A DNA stretch of 64,000 nucleotides from Clostridium polyendosporum (GTDB lineage: Bacteria > Bacillota > Clostridia > Clostridiales > Clostridiaceae), in the NCBI RefSeq assembly GCF_018332455.1, contig NZ_BOPZ01000001.1:124001-188000 (forward strand). The letters run 5' to 3'. Positions 6,649 to 14,546 of this stretch are shown in pieces. A model generated the notes under the pieces. It was not told the origin of the DNA and searched no databases. It was given only the letters and a program-made list of their open reading frames with translations. Within the stretch, counting starts at the first letter, position 1; every line of letters starts with the position of its first letter. Made by a program: the position numbers and the translations under genes.

Positions 6649-8946
6649 ATGAAACAATATTTAAAAATAGATGAATGGAATATAATAGAAGAAGGTTTTA
6701 ATGGGGATAATCATGAACTATCTGAGGGTATTTTCAGTATAGGAAATGGATATATGGGACAGAGAGCTAATTTTGAAGAAAAGTATAGCGGAAAGTCTCT
6801 TCAAGGAAGCTATATGGCAGGGGTATATTATCCAGATAAAACAAGAGTTGGTTGGTGGAAAAATGGATACCCAGAGTATTTTGCAAAGGTACTAAATTCT
6901 ACTAACTGGATTGGAATAGATTTTAGTGTTGATGGAGAAGTTTTAGATCTTGCAACATGTGAAGTAAAGGATTTCGTAAGAACTTTAAATATGAAAGAAG
7001 GATATTTGCATAGAAGTTTTATAGCAAAACTTCCTAGTGGAAAAGAAGTAAAAGTAGATGCAAAAAGATTTGTGAGTATTGTTGAGAAAGAAATAGGAGC
7101 TATTAGATATTCTATTACTCCACTTAATTTTGAAGGAACATTAAGTGTATCACCTTACTTAGATGGTGATATAAAAAATAAAGATTCTAATTATGATGAA
7201 AAGTTTTGGGATGAAGTTTCAAAGAAAAGCAATTTAGGACAAGTATCTCTAGTAGTAAAAACAAAAAAACTTGATTTTTATGTATGTTCTTCAATGAGAT
7301 ACGATATTATACAAGCTGATAAAAAAGTAGATTTTAATGGAGAATGTATAGAAAAAGAAAAGTTTGCAGGTAATATAGTTAATTTAAATGTAAAACAAGG
7401 TGAAGAAACTGTAGTTTATAAATATGTTTCTAATGTAACTTCAAGGGACTATAAAGCGGAAGAATTATTAACTGTTGGTAAAGAAGCTTTAGAAAAGGCT
7501 TATGAAAAGGGCTTTGAAGTATTACTTGAGGAACAAGCAGGAGCTTGGGCTGAAAAATGGAAAGAAAGTGATATTGTTATTAAAGGGGATGCATCAGCTC
7601 AACAGGCTATTAGATTTAATATTTTCCAAATGAATCAAACATACACTGGAGAAGATGATAGATTAAATATAGGACCAAAAGGATTTACAGGAGAAAAGTA
7701 TGGTGGAAGTACTTATTGGGATACAGAAGCATATTGCTTACCATTTTATTTAAGTACTGCTGATTCAAGAATTGCTAAAAATCTTTTGATCTACAGATAT
7801 AAGCAATTAGAAAAGGCTAAGGAAAATGCAAGAAAGTTAGGCTTTACAAAAGGTGCGCTATATCCGATGGTTACTATGAATGGAGAAGAGTGCCATAACG
7901 AATGGGAAATTACTTTTGAAGAAATTCATAGAAATGGTGCTATAGCACACGCTATATATAATTATGTTAATTATACTGGAGATAAATCTTATTTGGGACA
8001 ATGTGGATTAGATGTATTAGTAGAGATTTCAAGGTTCTGGGAAGAAAGAGTTAATTTTGCTTCAAATAAAGGAAAATATGTAATGCTAGGGGTTACTGGT
8101 CCTAATGAATATGAAAATAACGTAAATAATAACTGGTATACTAATAGAATTGCTGCTTGGACATTAGAATATACTACAGAGGTAATTGATTACTTGAAAA
8201 ATAATGAAGCTGAAAGATATGCAGAGTTAGTAAAGAAATTAGATTTAAAAGAAGAAGAAGTTAATAAATGGCAAGATATAATTGAAAACATGTATTATCC
8301 AATAGATGAAGAATTGGGCATATTTTTACAACAAGATGGTTATATGGATAAAGAACAGATTCTTGTAAAAGAATTAGATCCTAAACATTTGCCACTAAAT
8401 CAAAACTGGTCTTGGGATAGAATTCTTAGATCCTGCTTTATAAAACAAGCGGATGTACTACAAGGATTATATTTCTTAGAGGATAGATATGATTTAGAGA
8501 CTATAAGAAGAAATTTTGAATTCTATGAGCCAAGAACAGTACATGAGTCATCTTTATCTCCTTGCGTACATTCTATTCTTGCAGCAAAATTAGGAGAACA
8601 GGAAAAGGCTTATGAAATGTATTTAAGAACTGCAAGATTAGATTTAGATAATTACAATAATGATACAGAAGATGGATGTCATATTACTAGTATGGCTGGA
8701 AGTTGGATGTCCATAGTTGAAGGCTTTGGGGGGATGAGAGTAAGAGATGGAAAACTTACTTTAAATCCTTTTATACCAGAGAACTGGGAGTCATTCTCCT
8801 TTAAGGTTATGTTTAGAGGAGCATTACTTAAAGTAAATATAAAGAAAGATAAGGTTGCTATTACTAACGAAAGTCAACAAGGAATAACTTTAGCTGTTAA
8901 TGGTAAAGATTATACAATAGCTGGAGTCAGTGAAATTTCTGCCTAA
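6649..8946 (+). CDS. malP: Maltose phosphorylase (GH65)
   Basis: A 765-residue GH65 enzyme that splits maltose with phosphate into glucose and beta-glucose-1-phosphate. The motif GVTGPNEYENNVNNNWYTN carries the catalytic acid at Glu487, the same position reported for the Lactobacillus brevis enzyme. The N-terminal beta-sandwich begins WNIIEEGFNGDNHELSEGIF, followed by an (alpha/alpha)6 barrel (GGSTYWDTEAYCLPFYL) and a C-terminal beta domain. Coupling to pgmB (2-base gap) fits maltose better than kojibiose or trehalose, and the NMYYPIDEELGIFLQQDG segment is also maltose-type. The SD GGAG lies inside the end of pgmB. A terminator follows. Confidence 0.93.
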   Translation: MKQYLKIDEWNIIEEGFNGDNHELSEGIFSIGNGYMGQRANFEEKYSGKSLQGSYMAGVYYPDKTRVGWWKNGYPEYFAKVLNSTNWIGIDFSVDGEVLDLATCEVKDFVRTLNMKEGYLHRSFIAKLPSGKEVKVDAKRFVSIVEKEIGAIRYSITPLNFEGTLSVSPYLDGDIKNKDSNYDEKFWDEVSKKSNLGQVSLVVKTKKLDFYVCSSMRYDIIQADKKVDFNGECIEKEKFAGNIVNLNVKQGEETVVYKYVSNVTSRDYKAEELLTVGKEALEKAYEKGFEVLLEEQAGAWAEKWKESDIVIKGDASAQQAIRFNIFQMNQTYTGEDDRLNIGPKGFTGEKYGGSTYWDTEAYCLPFYLSTADSRIAKNLLIYRYKQLEKAKENARKLGFTKGALYPMVTMNGEECHNEWEITFEEIHRNGAIAHAIYNYVNYTGDKSYLGQCGLDVLVEISRFWEERVNFASNKGKYVMLGVTGPNEYENNVNNNWYTNRIAAWTLEYTTEVIDYLKNNEAERYAELVKKLDLKEEEVNKWQDIIENMYYPIDEELGIFLQQDGYMDKEQILVKELDPKHLPLNQNWSWDRILRSCFIKQADVLQGLYFLEDRYDLETIRRNFEFYEPRTVHESSLSPCVHSILAAKLGEQEKAYEMYLRTARLDLDNYNNDTEDGCHITSMAGSWMSIVEGFGGMRVRDGKLTLNPFIPENWESFSFKVMFRGALLKVNIKKDKVAITNESQQGITLAVNGKDYTIAGVSEISA

Positions 8947-8970
8947 ATAATATTTTAGAAACAAAAAAGA

Positions 8971-9006
8971 AAAAGTCACCAGCAGATAACATGCTGGTGG
9001 TCTTTT
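8971..9006 (+). terminator. Rho-independent terminator after malP
   Basis: CACCAGCA (8977-8984) pairs with TGCTGGTG (8992-8999) around a 7-base loop, flanked by AAAAG and CTTTT that extend the stem. Confidence 0.85.
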
Positions 9007-9100
9007 GGTGCATGCATTTGCATTGAAAAGGTTCGCAACAAGGGAAACATGCATGAAATTTACATGAAAAAGTTATTTATGAATAGAAAAAAATATTTTA

Positions 9101-9166
9101 TGAAAACGTATTGATTGCTTATGTATAAAGGTATATAATAAAGCCAAGGGTTGTTCAAACGTTTGC
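9101..9166 (+). promoter_or_regulatory. Promoter and LacI-type operator of the malEFG operon, with a possible cre site
   Basis: TTGATT (9111-9116), a 17-base spacer and TATAAT (9134-9139) form the promoter. TCAAACGTTTGC at 9155-9166 contains the perfect palindrome CAAACGTTTG just past the expected start. Overlapping the -35 is TGAAAACGTATTGA (9101-9114), which matches the CcpA cre consensus TGNAANCGNTNNCA except at two positions. The LacI-type operator is well supported; the cre reading is weak. Confidence 0.75.
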
Positions 9167-9202
9167 ACTAAAGTGCAATATATTTAAGAGAGGGGAATGG
9201 AA

Positions 9203-10426
9203 ATGAATAAACGTGTAAAAATATTAGCAACTATGATGTCAGCTTTAGTTCTTTCAACTGCATTTGTTGCATGTGGGAAGAAGGAAGAAAGTAAAGGTGG
9301 AGACGGAAAAAGTGGTAAGGAAATAGTAGTATGGTCGCACTTAACTGACCCAGAAGTTAAGGAGTTAGACAAGCTGGCTCAAGAATGGGCAAAAAAAACT
9401 AATAATAAAGTAAAAGTTGTAGCGGATAAAGGAGACATGCAAGCTTACATTCAAGCTGCACAAAGCTCAAAGGGTCCAGATGTTATGTATGGTATAGCGC
9501 ATGATAACTTAGGTACATTCCAAAAGGCTGGATTATTAGCTAAGGTACCAAGCGGAGTAATAGATGAGAGCAAGTACGTTTCAAAGTCAGTTATGGATGC
9601 TGTAACATTAGTAGGGAACAAGTATGCTGTTCCATTATCAATGGAAACGTATGCATTATTCTATAACACTGAAAAAGTTAAAGAAGCTCCAAAGACATTA
9701 GATGATTTAGTTGCTAAGGCTAAGGAAGTTGGATTTAAGTACGATGTAAATAACTTCTACTTCTCATATGGTTTCTTAGCAGGTAACGGTGGATACGTAT
9801 TTAAAAATAACAATGGAACACTAGATCCTAAGGATATCGGATTAAACAACGAAGGAGCAGTTAAGGGATATCAATTCATTCAAGATTTAGTAGTGAAGAA
9901 CAAATTTATGAATGCAGACATAAAGGGAGATGGAGCTAAGGGAGAATTCCAAGCTCAGAAGATTGGTTTATACATTTCAGGTTCATGGGATGTTAAGGGA
10001 TTTGAGGATGCTAAAGTGCCATTTGCAGTAGCTCCACTTCCAACCATAGATGGAAAACCATGTCCATCATTCATGGGTGTACAAGCTGCCTTTGTAAGTT
10101 CAAAATCTAAGAATCAAGATCAAGCATGGGATTTAATGAAGCACCTAAATGAAAAATCATCTCCAATATTAATTAATGTTGGTAATAGAATACCAGTATT
10201 GAAATCAGCTCTAGACAGTGATGCATTTAAAAAGAATAAATACTCAGCACAATTCGCAGAACAAGCTAAAAATGCTGAACCAATGCCAAACATTCCAGAA
10301 GTTCAAACTATGTGGGGACCTGGTGGAGCTAATCTAACTCTATTAACTGCAAATAAGGTAGATGCTAAGAAGGCTGCTGATACTACAGTTGAACAAATCA
10401 AGCAAAGTATAGCACAACAAAAGTAA
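9203..10426 (+). CDS. Maltose/maltodextrin ABC transporter substrate-binding lipoprotein (MalE-like)
   Basis: A 407-residue cluster-1 extracellular solute-binding protein. A basic N-terminus (MNKRVK) and hydrophobic core end in the lipobox FVAC, so the Cys is lipidated and the protein is held at the outer face of the membrane. The mature part begins with a Lys/Gly/Ser-rich linker, then KEIVVWSHLTDPEVKELDKL as in MalE/MdxE. The ATG at 9197 lies only one base after the SD (GAGAGGGG), so the ATG at 9203, seven bases away, is preferred. It is the first gene of the importer operon; a strong hairpin separates it from malF. Confidence 0.9.
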   Translation: MNKRVKILATMMSALVLSTAFVACGKKEESKGGDGKSGKEIVVWSHLTDPEVKELDKLAQEWAKKTNNKVKVVADKGDMQAYIQAAQSSKGPDVMYGIAHDNLGTFQKAGLLAKVPSGVIDESKYVSKSVMDAVTLVGNKYAVPLSMETYALFYNTEKVKEAPKTLDDLVAKAKEVGFKYDVNNFYFSYGFLAGNGGYVFKNNNGTLDPKDIGLNNEGAVKGYQFIQDLVVKNKFMNADIKGDGAKGEFQAQKIGLYISGSWDVKGFEDAKVPFAVAPLPTIDGKPCPSFMGVQAAFVSSKSKNQDQAWDLMKHLNEKSSPILINVGNRIPVLKSALDSDAFKKNKYSAQFAEQAKNAEPMPNIPEVQTMWGPGGANLTLLTANKVDAKKAADTTVEQIKQSIAQQK

Positions 10427-10431
10427 CTACC

Positions 10432-10463
10432 TAATGGGGGGAGGAGAATAGCTACCCCCATTA
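10432..10463 (+). terminator. Intercistronic hairpin between malE and malF
   Basis: TAATGGGGG (10432-10440) pairs perfectly with CCCCCATTA (10455-10463) around a 14-base purine-rich loop. There is no T run, so it is more likely a partial terminator or 3'-end stabiliser that keeps malE mRNA in excess, as known for other binding-protein operons. Confidence 0.6.
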
Positions 10464-10489
10464 TTTAAAAATATAGAGGAGGGTTAGTT

Positions 10490-11416
10490 ATGGAACAAAT
10501 AAAAAGAAATAAAACTTTAGGTTTAAAAACATACGGATACCTAATGCCAGCGCTTATTACAATAACTATATTTACATTAATTCCGATATTATATACGATT
10601 TACATTGCTTTTACTGACTATACAATGTTTAATGAAAACTATAAATTCGTTGGATTAGCAAATTTTATTGAGATACTAACAGGTCCATTTAAAGAAGTTT
10701 TCTTTCCAGTATTCGGATGGACGTTTGCGTTTGCATTACTTTCAACTTTTGGTACATTTTTTGTAGGTTTGATAGTTGCACTTGTTCTTTCCAATAAAAA
10801 TATGAAGGAAGCATTTTTATATAAAGGTATATTGATTATTCCATGGGCACTTCCAGTAACAATTGCTATACTTTCATGGCAAGGACTATTAAATACTGAC
10901 TACGGTGCAATAAATACATTTCTTATAAATTTACATTTAATAAAAGAACCAATTCAATGGCTTACAGATCCATGGTATGCAAGAACAGCTATAATTATTG
11001 TTAATATATGGCTAGGTTTTCCATATATGATGAACGTTTGTATAGGAGCTATATCAGCAATTTCAGAGGATCAATATGAAGCTGCTGAGGTTGATGGTGC
11101 TAGCAAGTGGGTACAATTTGTTAAGATTACATTACCTTCACTTGCAAGAACAGCTTATCCACTATTAATTTCATCATTTGCATTCAATTTTAACAATTTT
11201 GGTTCAGCATTCCTAATCACAGGAGGAGGTCCTGCAAAATTAGATACTCAATTTGCTGGATATACTGATATACTTGCATCAACAACATATAAGTTAGCAA
11301 TGCAGTTTGGTAGGTATGATATAGGTTCAGCTTTATCAATAATGATGTTCTTACTTATAGGAACAATCTCATTAGTACAAATGAAGTCTTCAGGTCAGTT
11401 TAAGGAGGTTGAATAG
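10490..11416 (+). CDS. malF: Maltodextrin ABC transporter permease (MalF-like)
   Basis: 308 residues with about six membrane segments, starting LMPALITITIFTLIPILYTIYIAFTDY. The cytoplasmic EAA loop that contacts the ATPase is clear: EAAEVDGASKWVQFVKITLP. The large periplasmic insert of enterobacterial MalF is missing, as usual for Gram-positive MdxF-type proteins. GAGGAGGG precedes the ATG. The downstream permease's SD lies within its last codons, so translation is probably coupled. No ATPase gene is in this locus; a shared MsmX-type ATPase would have to be encoded elsewhere. Confidence 0.9.
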   Translation: MEQIKRNKTLGLKTYGYLMPALITITIFTLIPILYTIYIAFTDYTMFNENYKFVGLANFIEILTGPFKEVFFPVFGWTFAFALLSTFGTFFVGLIVALVLSNKNMKEAFLYKGILIIPWALPVTIAILSWQGLLNTDYGAINTFLINLHLIKEPIQWLTDPWYARTAIIIVNIWLGFPYMMNVCIGAISAISEDQYEAAEVDGASKWVQFVKITLPSLARTAYPLLISSFAFNFNNFGSAFLITGGGPAKLDTQFAGYTDILASTTYKLAMQFGRYDIGSALSIMMFLLIGTISLVQMKSSGQFKEVE

Positions 11417-11417
11417 T

Positions 11418-12317
11418 ATGGCAGAGATAAGCATAGGAAAGATAAAGATAAAGTCTAAAAGTGATGTGTCATCTAAGTATAAGAAAAAGCTAAGACCATC
11501 TGAAATAAGAAATCTATGGCTTGGTAGAATATTTATATGGATTGTAACAGTACTTACTCTTGTGCCAATAATTGCTGTACTTTCAGCATCTATGGCACCT
11601 GGAGATGCCTTTGTACAAACATCATTTTTTCCACAGCGTTGGACATTGGAAAACTATATTAAGGTTATAAAAGAAACAGATTTCTTAATATGGATGAAGA
11701 ATTCAATGGTTCTTTGTTTTTCAGTAGCCACTATTCAGCTAATAGTAACATTACCAGCAGCATTTGCATTTTCAAGACTAAGATTTAAAGGAAGAAAGAA
11801 TGGATTGATGTTCCTACTAATACTTCAAATGTTCCCTGCAACAATGGCTTTACCAGCTATACTTGGTATAGCATACAATCTTGGTTTTATGGATAAGTTA
11901 TGGTCATTAGTATTATTAATGTGTGGTGGTTCAGCATATAATGTATGGCTTGTAAAGGGATACATTGATGGAATTCCAAAAGATTTAGACGAATCAGCAT
12001 ATGTTGATGGAGCTACAACATGGCAGATGTTTATTAGAATAATCCTACCATTAACTAGGTCAATGCTTGTAGTAATATTTTTATTTACATTTATTGGAAC
12101 ATATTCAGACTTTATATTTACTTCAGCGTTGATGAAAGACCCAGGAACTCAAACGGTTGCAACGGGACTTAGAAGTTTCATAAATAACAAGTTTTCAGCA
12201 AACTGGACACAATTCTCCGCTGCATCCATAATGGCTTCGCTTCCAATAATGGCAGTATTTATGGGATTACAGAAGTGTATTGCTAAGGGACTTACTGCAG
12301 GATCAGTTAAGGGTTAA
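11418..12317 (+). CDS. malG: Maltodextrin ABC transporter permease (MalG-like)
   Basis: 299 residues with six predicted membrane segments and an EAA loop (ESAYVDGATTWQMFIRIILP). The N-terminal cytoplasmic stretch is Lys/Ser-rich. The ATG at 11418 has AAGGAGG nine bases ahead (11402-11408); an in-frame TTG at 11409 overlaps this SD and is rejected. It pairs with MalF to form the channel. A terminator follows. Confidence 0.9.
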   Translation: MAEISIGKIKIKSKSDVSSKYKKKLRPSEIRNLWLGRIFIWIVTVLTLVPIIAVLSASMAPGDAFVQTSFFPQRWTLENYIKVIKETDFLIWMKNSMVLCFSVATIQLIVTLPAAFAFSRLRFKGRKNGLMFLLILQMFPATMALPAILGIAYNLGFMDKLWSLVLLMCGGSAYNVWLVKGYIDGIPKDLDESAYVDGATTWQMFIRIILPLTRSMLVVIFLFTFIGTYSDFIFTSALMKDPGTQTVATGLRSFINNKFSANWTQFSAASIMASLPIMAVFMGLQKCIAKGLTAGSVKG

Positions 12318-12326
12318 TAAAAAATA

Positions 12327-12357
12327 AAAATGAATAGGCATTGAGCCTATTCATTTT
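12327..12357 (+). terminator. Rho-independent terminator after malG
   Basis: AAAATGAATAGGC (12327-12339) pairs with GCCTATTCATTTT (12345-12357) around ATTGA, a 13-bp perfect stem. Confidence 0.85.
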
Positions 12358-12390
12358 CAATAAGATTTCACTTATTGAAATAACAGCAAA
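12355..12390 (+). repeat. Core fragment G of the dispersed repeat family
   Basis: TTTCAATAAG (12355-12364) and CTTATTGAAA (12371-12380) form a hairpin whose loop region reads GATTTCACTT, followed by TGAAATAACAGCAAAT. This resembles the core block of copies A and B (GATTTCACTTCGTGAAAT then GGCAGCAAAT). The terminal inverted repeats are absent, so it may be a decayed core or a chance likeness. Confidence 0.4.
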
Positions 12391-12484
12391 TAAAGAAAAA
12401 ATAGGGACTTAAGTTAGGAAATTATATAATTTTAGTTTCCATAAGTAGTTGAGTTCCCAAAGTTTTAATGGGGGTAATATAGTT

Positions 12485-14206
12485 ATGAATAAGCATGCAA
12501 TTTATCATATAAAAGAAGCACCATATACATATGGTATAGGAGAAAAGACTTTAGCTTTAAGATTAAGAGCAGCTAAGGGTGACTTAAAAAGCTGTAAGAT
12601 TTATTATAAGGATAGATATGATTGGAAAACAGAGTTTGAAGTAAAAGAATTAGAATTAGTAAATACATCTAATCTTTTTGATTACTACGAATGCAGAATA
12701 GAAGTAGAAGAAAAGAGATTTAGATATTTTTTTGAACTTGAAGACAATGATGAAAGTATATGTTATCTAAATGAAAGAGGTTTAGTAACTGAAAGGCCAG
12801 AGGAACCAAATGCATTCCAATTTCCTTACCTTTGTTTAGCAGATATTTATGATGAAGTCAATTGGGCTCAGGAAGGTATAATATATCAAATATTCCCAGA
12901 TAGGTTTTGTAATGGAGATAAAAGCAATGACCCAGATGGTACTCTTCCTTGGGGGGAAGAAGTAACTGAAAAGACTATGTTTGGAGGGGACATTCAAGGA
13001 ATCATTAATAAGGTGAACTACTTAAAGGATCTTGGAGTAACTATGATTTACATGACTCCAATATTTATGTCAAAGTCAAACCATAAATATGATACCAAAA
13101 GCTATTATGAAGTTGATCCGCACTTTGGGGATAATGAAAAATTAAGAGAGCTTATAAAGAGGTGTCATGATGCAGGTATAAAGGTAATACTTGATGCTGT
13201 ATTTAATCATTCAGGAAAGGATTTCTTTGCATTTGAAGATGTTATAGATAAAGGTAAAAAGTCAAAATATAAGGATTGGTATTTTATTAATTCTTATCCA
13301 GTAGATACTGAGAAGGTTAACTATATTACATTTGCAGACAATGTAGCAAATATGCCCAAATTAAACACAAAGAACTCAAAGGTTAAAAAGTACCTTCTAA
13401 AGATAGCGAAGTATTGGATAGAAGAAATCGGAATAGATGGATGGAGATTAGACGTTTGTGATGAGGTTGACCATGTATTTTGGAGAGAGTTTAAAAAAAC
13501 AGTTAAGAAGGCCAATAAAGATGCCTTCATTATAGGTGAAATAGCGCACGAATCAGGTTCTTTCTTAAAAGGAGATCAGCTCGATTCAATAATGAACTAC
13601 CCATTTAGAGAGTGTTGTTTAGACTTTTTTGCAAGAAGAAATATAACTGCTGAAGAGTTAGATCATATATTAGCAGAAAATAGATCATCATACATGAATT
13701 CAGTAAATAGACAGCTTTTAAATCTAATAGATAGTCATGATACCCCTAGATTTTTAACTGAGTGTGAAGATGATAAGGAAAAAATGAAGCTTGCCATAGT
13801 ACTTCAATACACTTATATTGGTGTTCCATATATATACTATGGGGATGAGATAGGACTAGCAGGTGGAAAAGATCCAGAATGTAGAAGATGTATGATTTGG
13901 GAAGAGGATAAACAAGATAAGGAACTTCTAGATTTTTATAAAAAGATGAATATAATGAGAAAAAAATATAAGACATTAGTGTATGGGGAGTATACTAATG
14001 TTTATAAAAAAGAGATGGTTCTTGGATTTGTAAGAAAGCATAAGGACGAAGAAGTTCTTATACTTATAAATAATAGTGATGATAGCTTTAACTATGTCAC
14101 TGACATCAAAGGAACTGTATTTAATATATTTGAAGAAGAAGAAGAAATAGTTGATGGAAGAATTGAGTTAAATCCGATGTCTTTTAAAGCTTTAAAAATC
14201 AAATAA
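12485..14206 (+). CDS. Cyclomaltodextrinase / neopullulanase-type enzyme (GH13_20)
   Basis: 573 residues. An N-terminal CBM34-like beta domain (MNKHAIYHIKEAPYTYG ... RLRAAKGDLKSC) precedes the catalytic barrel. Catalytic residues are Asp323 (GWRLDVCDEV), Glu352 (IIGEIAHES) and Asp419 (IDSHDTPR). Region I is DAVFNHSG. This domain order is typical of cytoplasmic enzymes that open cyclodextrins or cut maltodextrins and pullulan to maltose-sized units, which malP could use. The frame extends upstream to a TTG at 12449, but GGGGG (12470-12474) fits only the ATG at 12485. The exact substrate preference is not determinable here. Confidence 0.88.
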   Translation: MNKHAIYHIKEAPYTYGIGEKTLALRLRAAKGDLKSCKIYYKDRYDWKTEFEVKELELVNTSNLFDYYECRIEVEEKRFRYFFELEDNDESICYLNERGLVTERPEEPNAFQFPYLCLADIYDEVNWAQEGIIYQIFPDRFCNGDKSNDPDGTLPWGEEVTEKTMFGGDIQGIINKVNYLKDLGVTMIYMTPIFMSKSNHKYDTKSYYEVDPHFGDNEKLRELIKRCHDAGIKVILDAVFNHSGKDFFAFEDVIDKGKKSKYKDWYFINSYPVDTEKVNYITFADNVANMPKLNTKNSKVKKYLLKIAKYWIEEIGIDGWRLDVCDEVDHVFWREFKKTVKKANKDAFIIGEIAHESGSFLKGDQLDSIMNYPFRECCLDFFARRNITAEELDHILAENRSSYMNSVNRQLLNLIDSHDTPRFLTECEDDKEKMKLAIVLQYTYIGVPYIYYGDEIGLAGGKDPECRRCMIWEEDKQDKELLDFYKKMNIMRKKYKTLVYGEYTNVYKKEMVLGFVRKHKDEEVLILINNSDDSFNYVTDIKGTVFNIFEEEEEIVDGRIELNPMSFKALKIK

Positions 14207-14212
14207 ATCAAT

Positions 14213-14256
14213 GGTAGCTTGAATTAGTTATAACTACTAATTCAAGTTACCTTTTT
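14213..14256 (+). terminator. Rho-independent terminator after the GH13_20 gene
   Basis: Bases 14213-14228 pair with 14236-14251 (one mismatch; core CTTGAATTAGT with ACTAATTCAAG), followed by TTTTT. Confidence 0.85.
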
Positions 14257-14345
14257 CGCTGTATAGGGAATTATAGAATCGTCAAGTTATATAAGATATC
14301 TCTTATAGTTTGTACAGGATTATTAACTAAATCTCAAAGATTAAT

Positions 14346-14384
14346 AAACTAATAGTAATAATCTATAAATACTATTAGTTTTTT
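14346..14384 (+). terminator. Hairpin with T-run upstream of the sensor kinase gene
   Basis: AAACTAATAGTA (14346-14357) pairs perfectly with TACTATTAGTTT (14370-14381), followed by further T residues. It is AT-only except for two pairs, lies about 160 bases upstream of the kinase gene and could end read-through or act in its leader. The rest of the 14257-14546 spacer shows no other recognised element. Confidence 0.5.
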
Positions 14385-14546
14385 CAAACAATGGGTAAAA
14401 TAGAAGGTTTTTTTATATAAATGTAGAATTGTATAAAAATGTAGCACTTACAAGGAGTGTTTTTAGAATATCTTATATAATTAAAAGTTATAGCAAAATA
14501 TACAATTTTAGTTGCAGTACGATATCTTTCTTAGGAGGCTTAATTT

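Noticed and set aside
9011-9054. CATGCAT/ATGCATG inverted pair between malP and malE considered as a riboswitch
   Set aside because: It lies upstream of the malE promoter and downstream of the malP terminator, so it would not be in either mRNA; the arms are short.
12449-12484. Upstream TTG start for the GH13_20 enzyme
   Set aside because: GGGGG at 12470-12474 lies inside this extension and fits the ATG at 12485, which also gives the usual family N-terminus.
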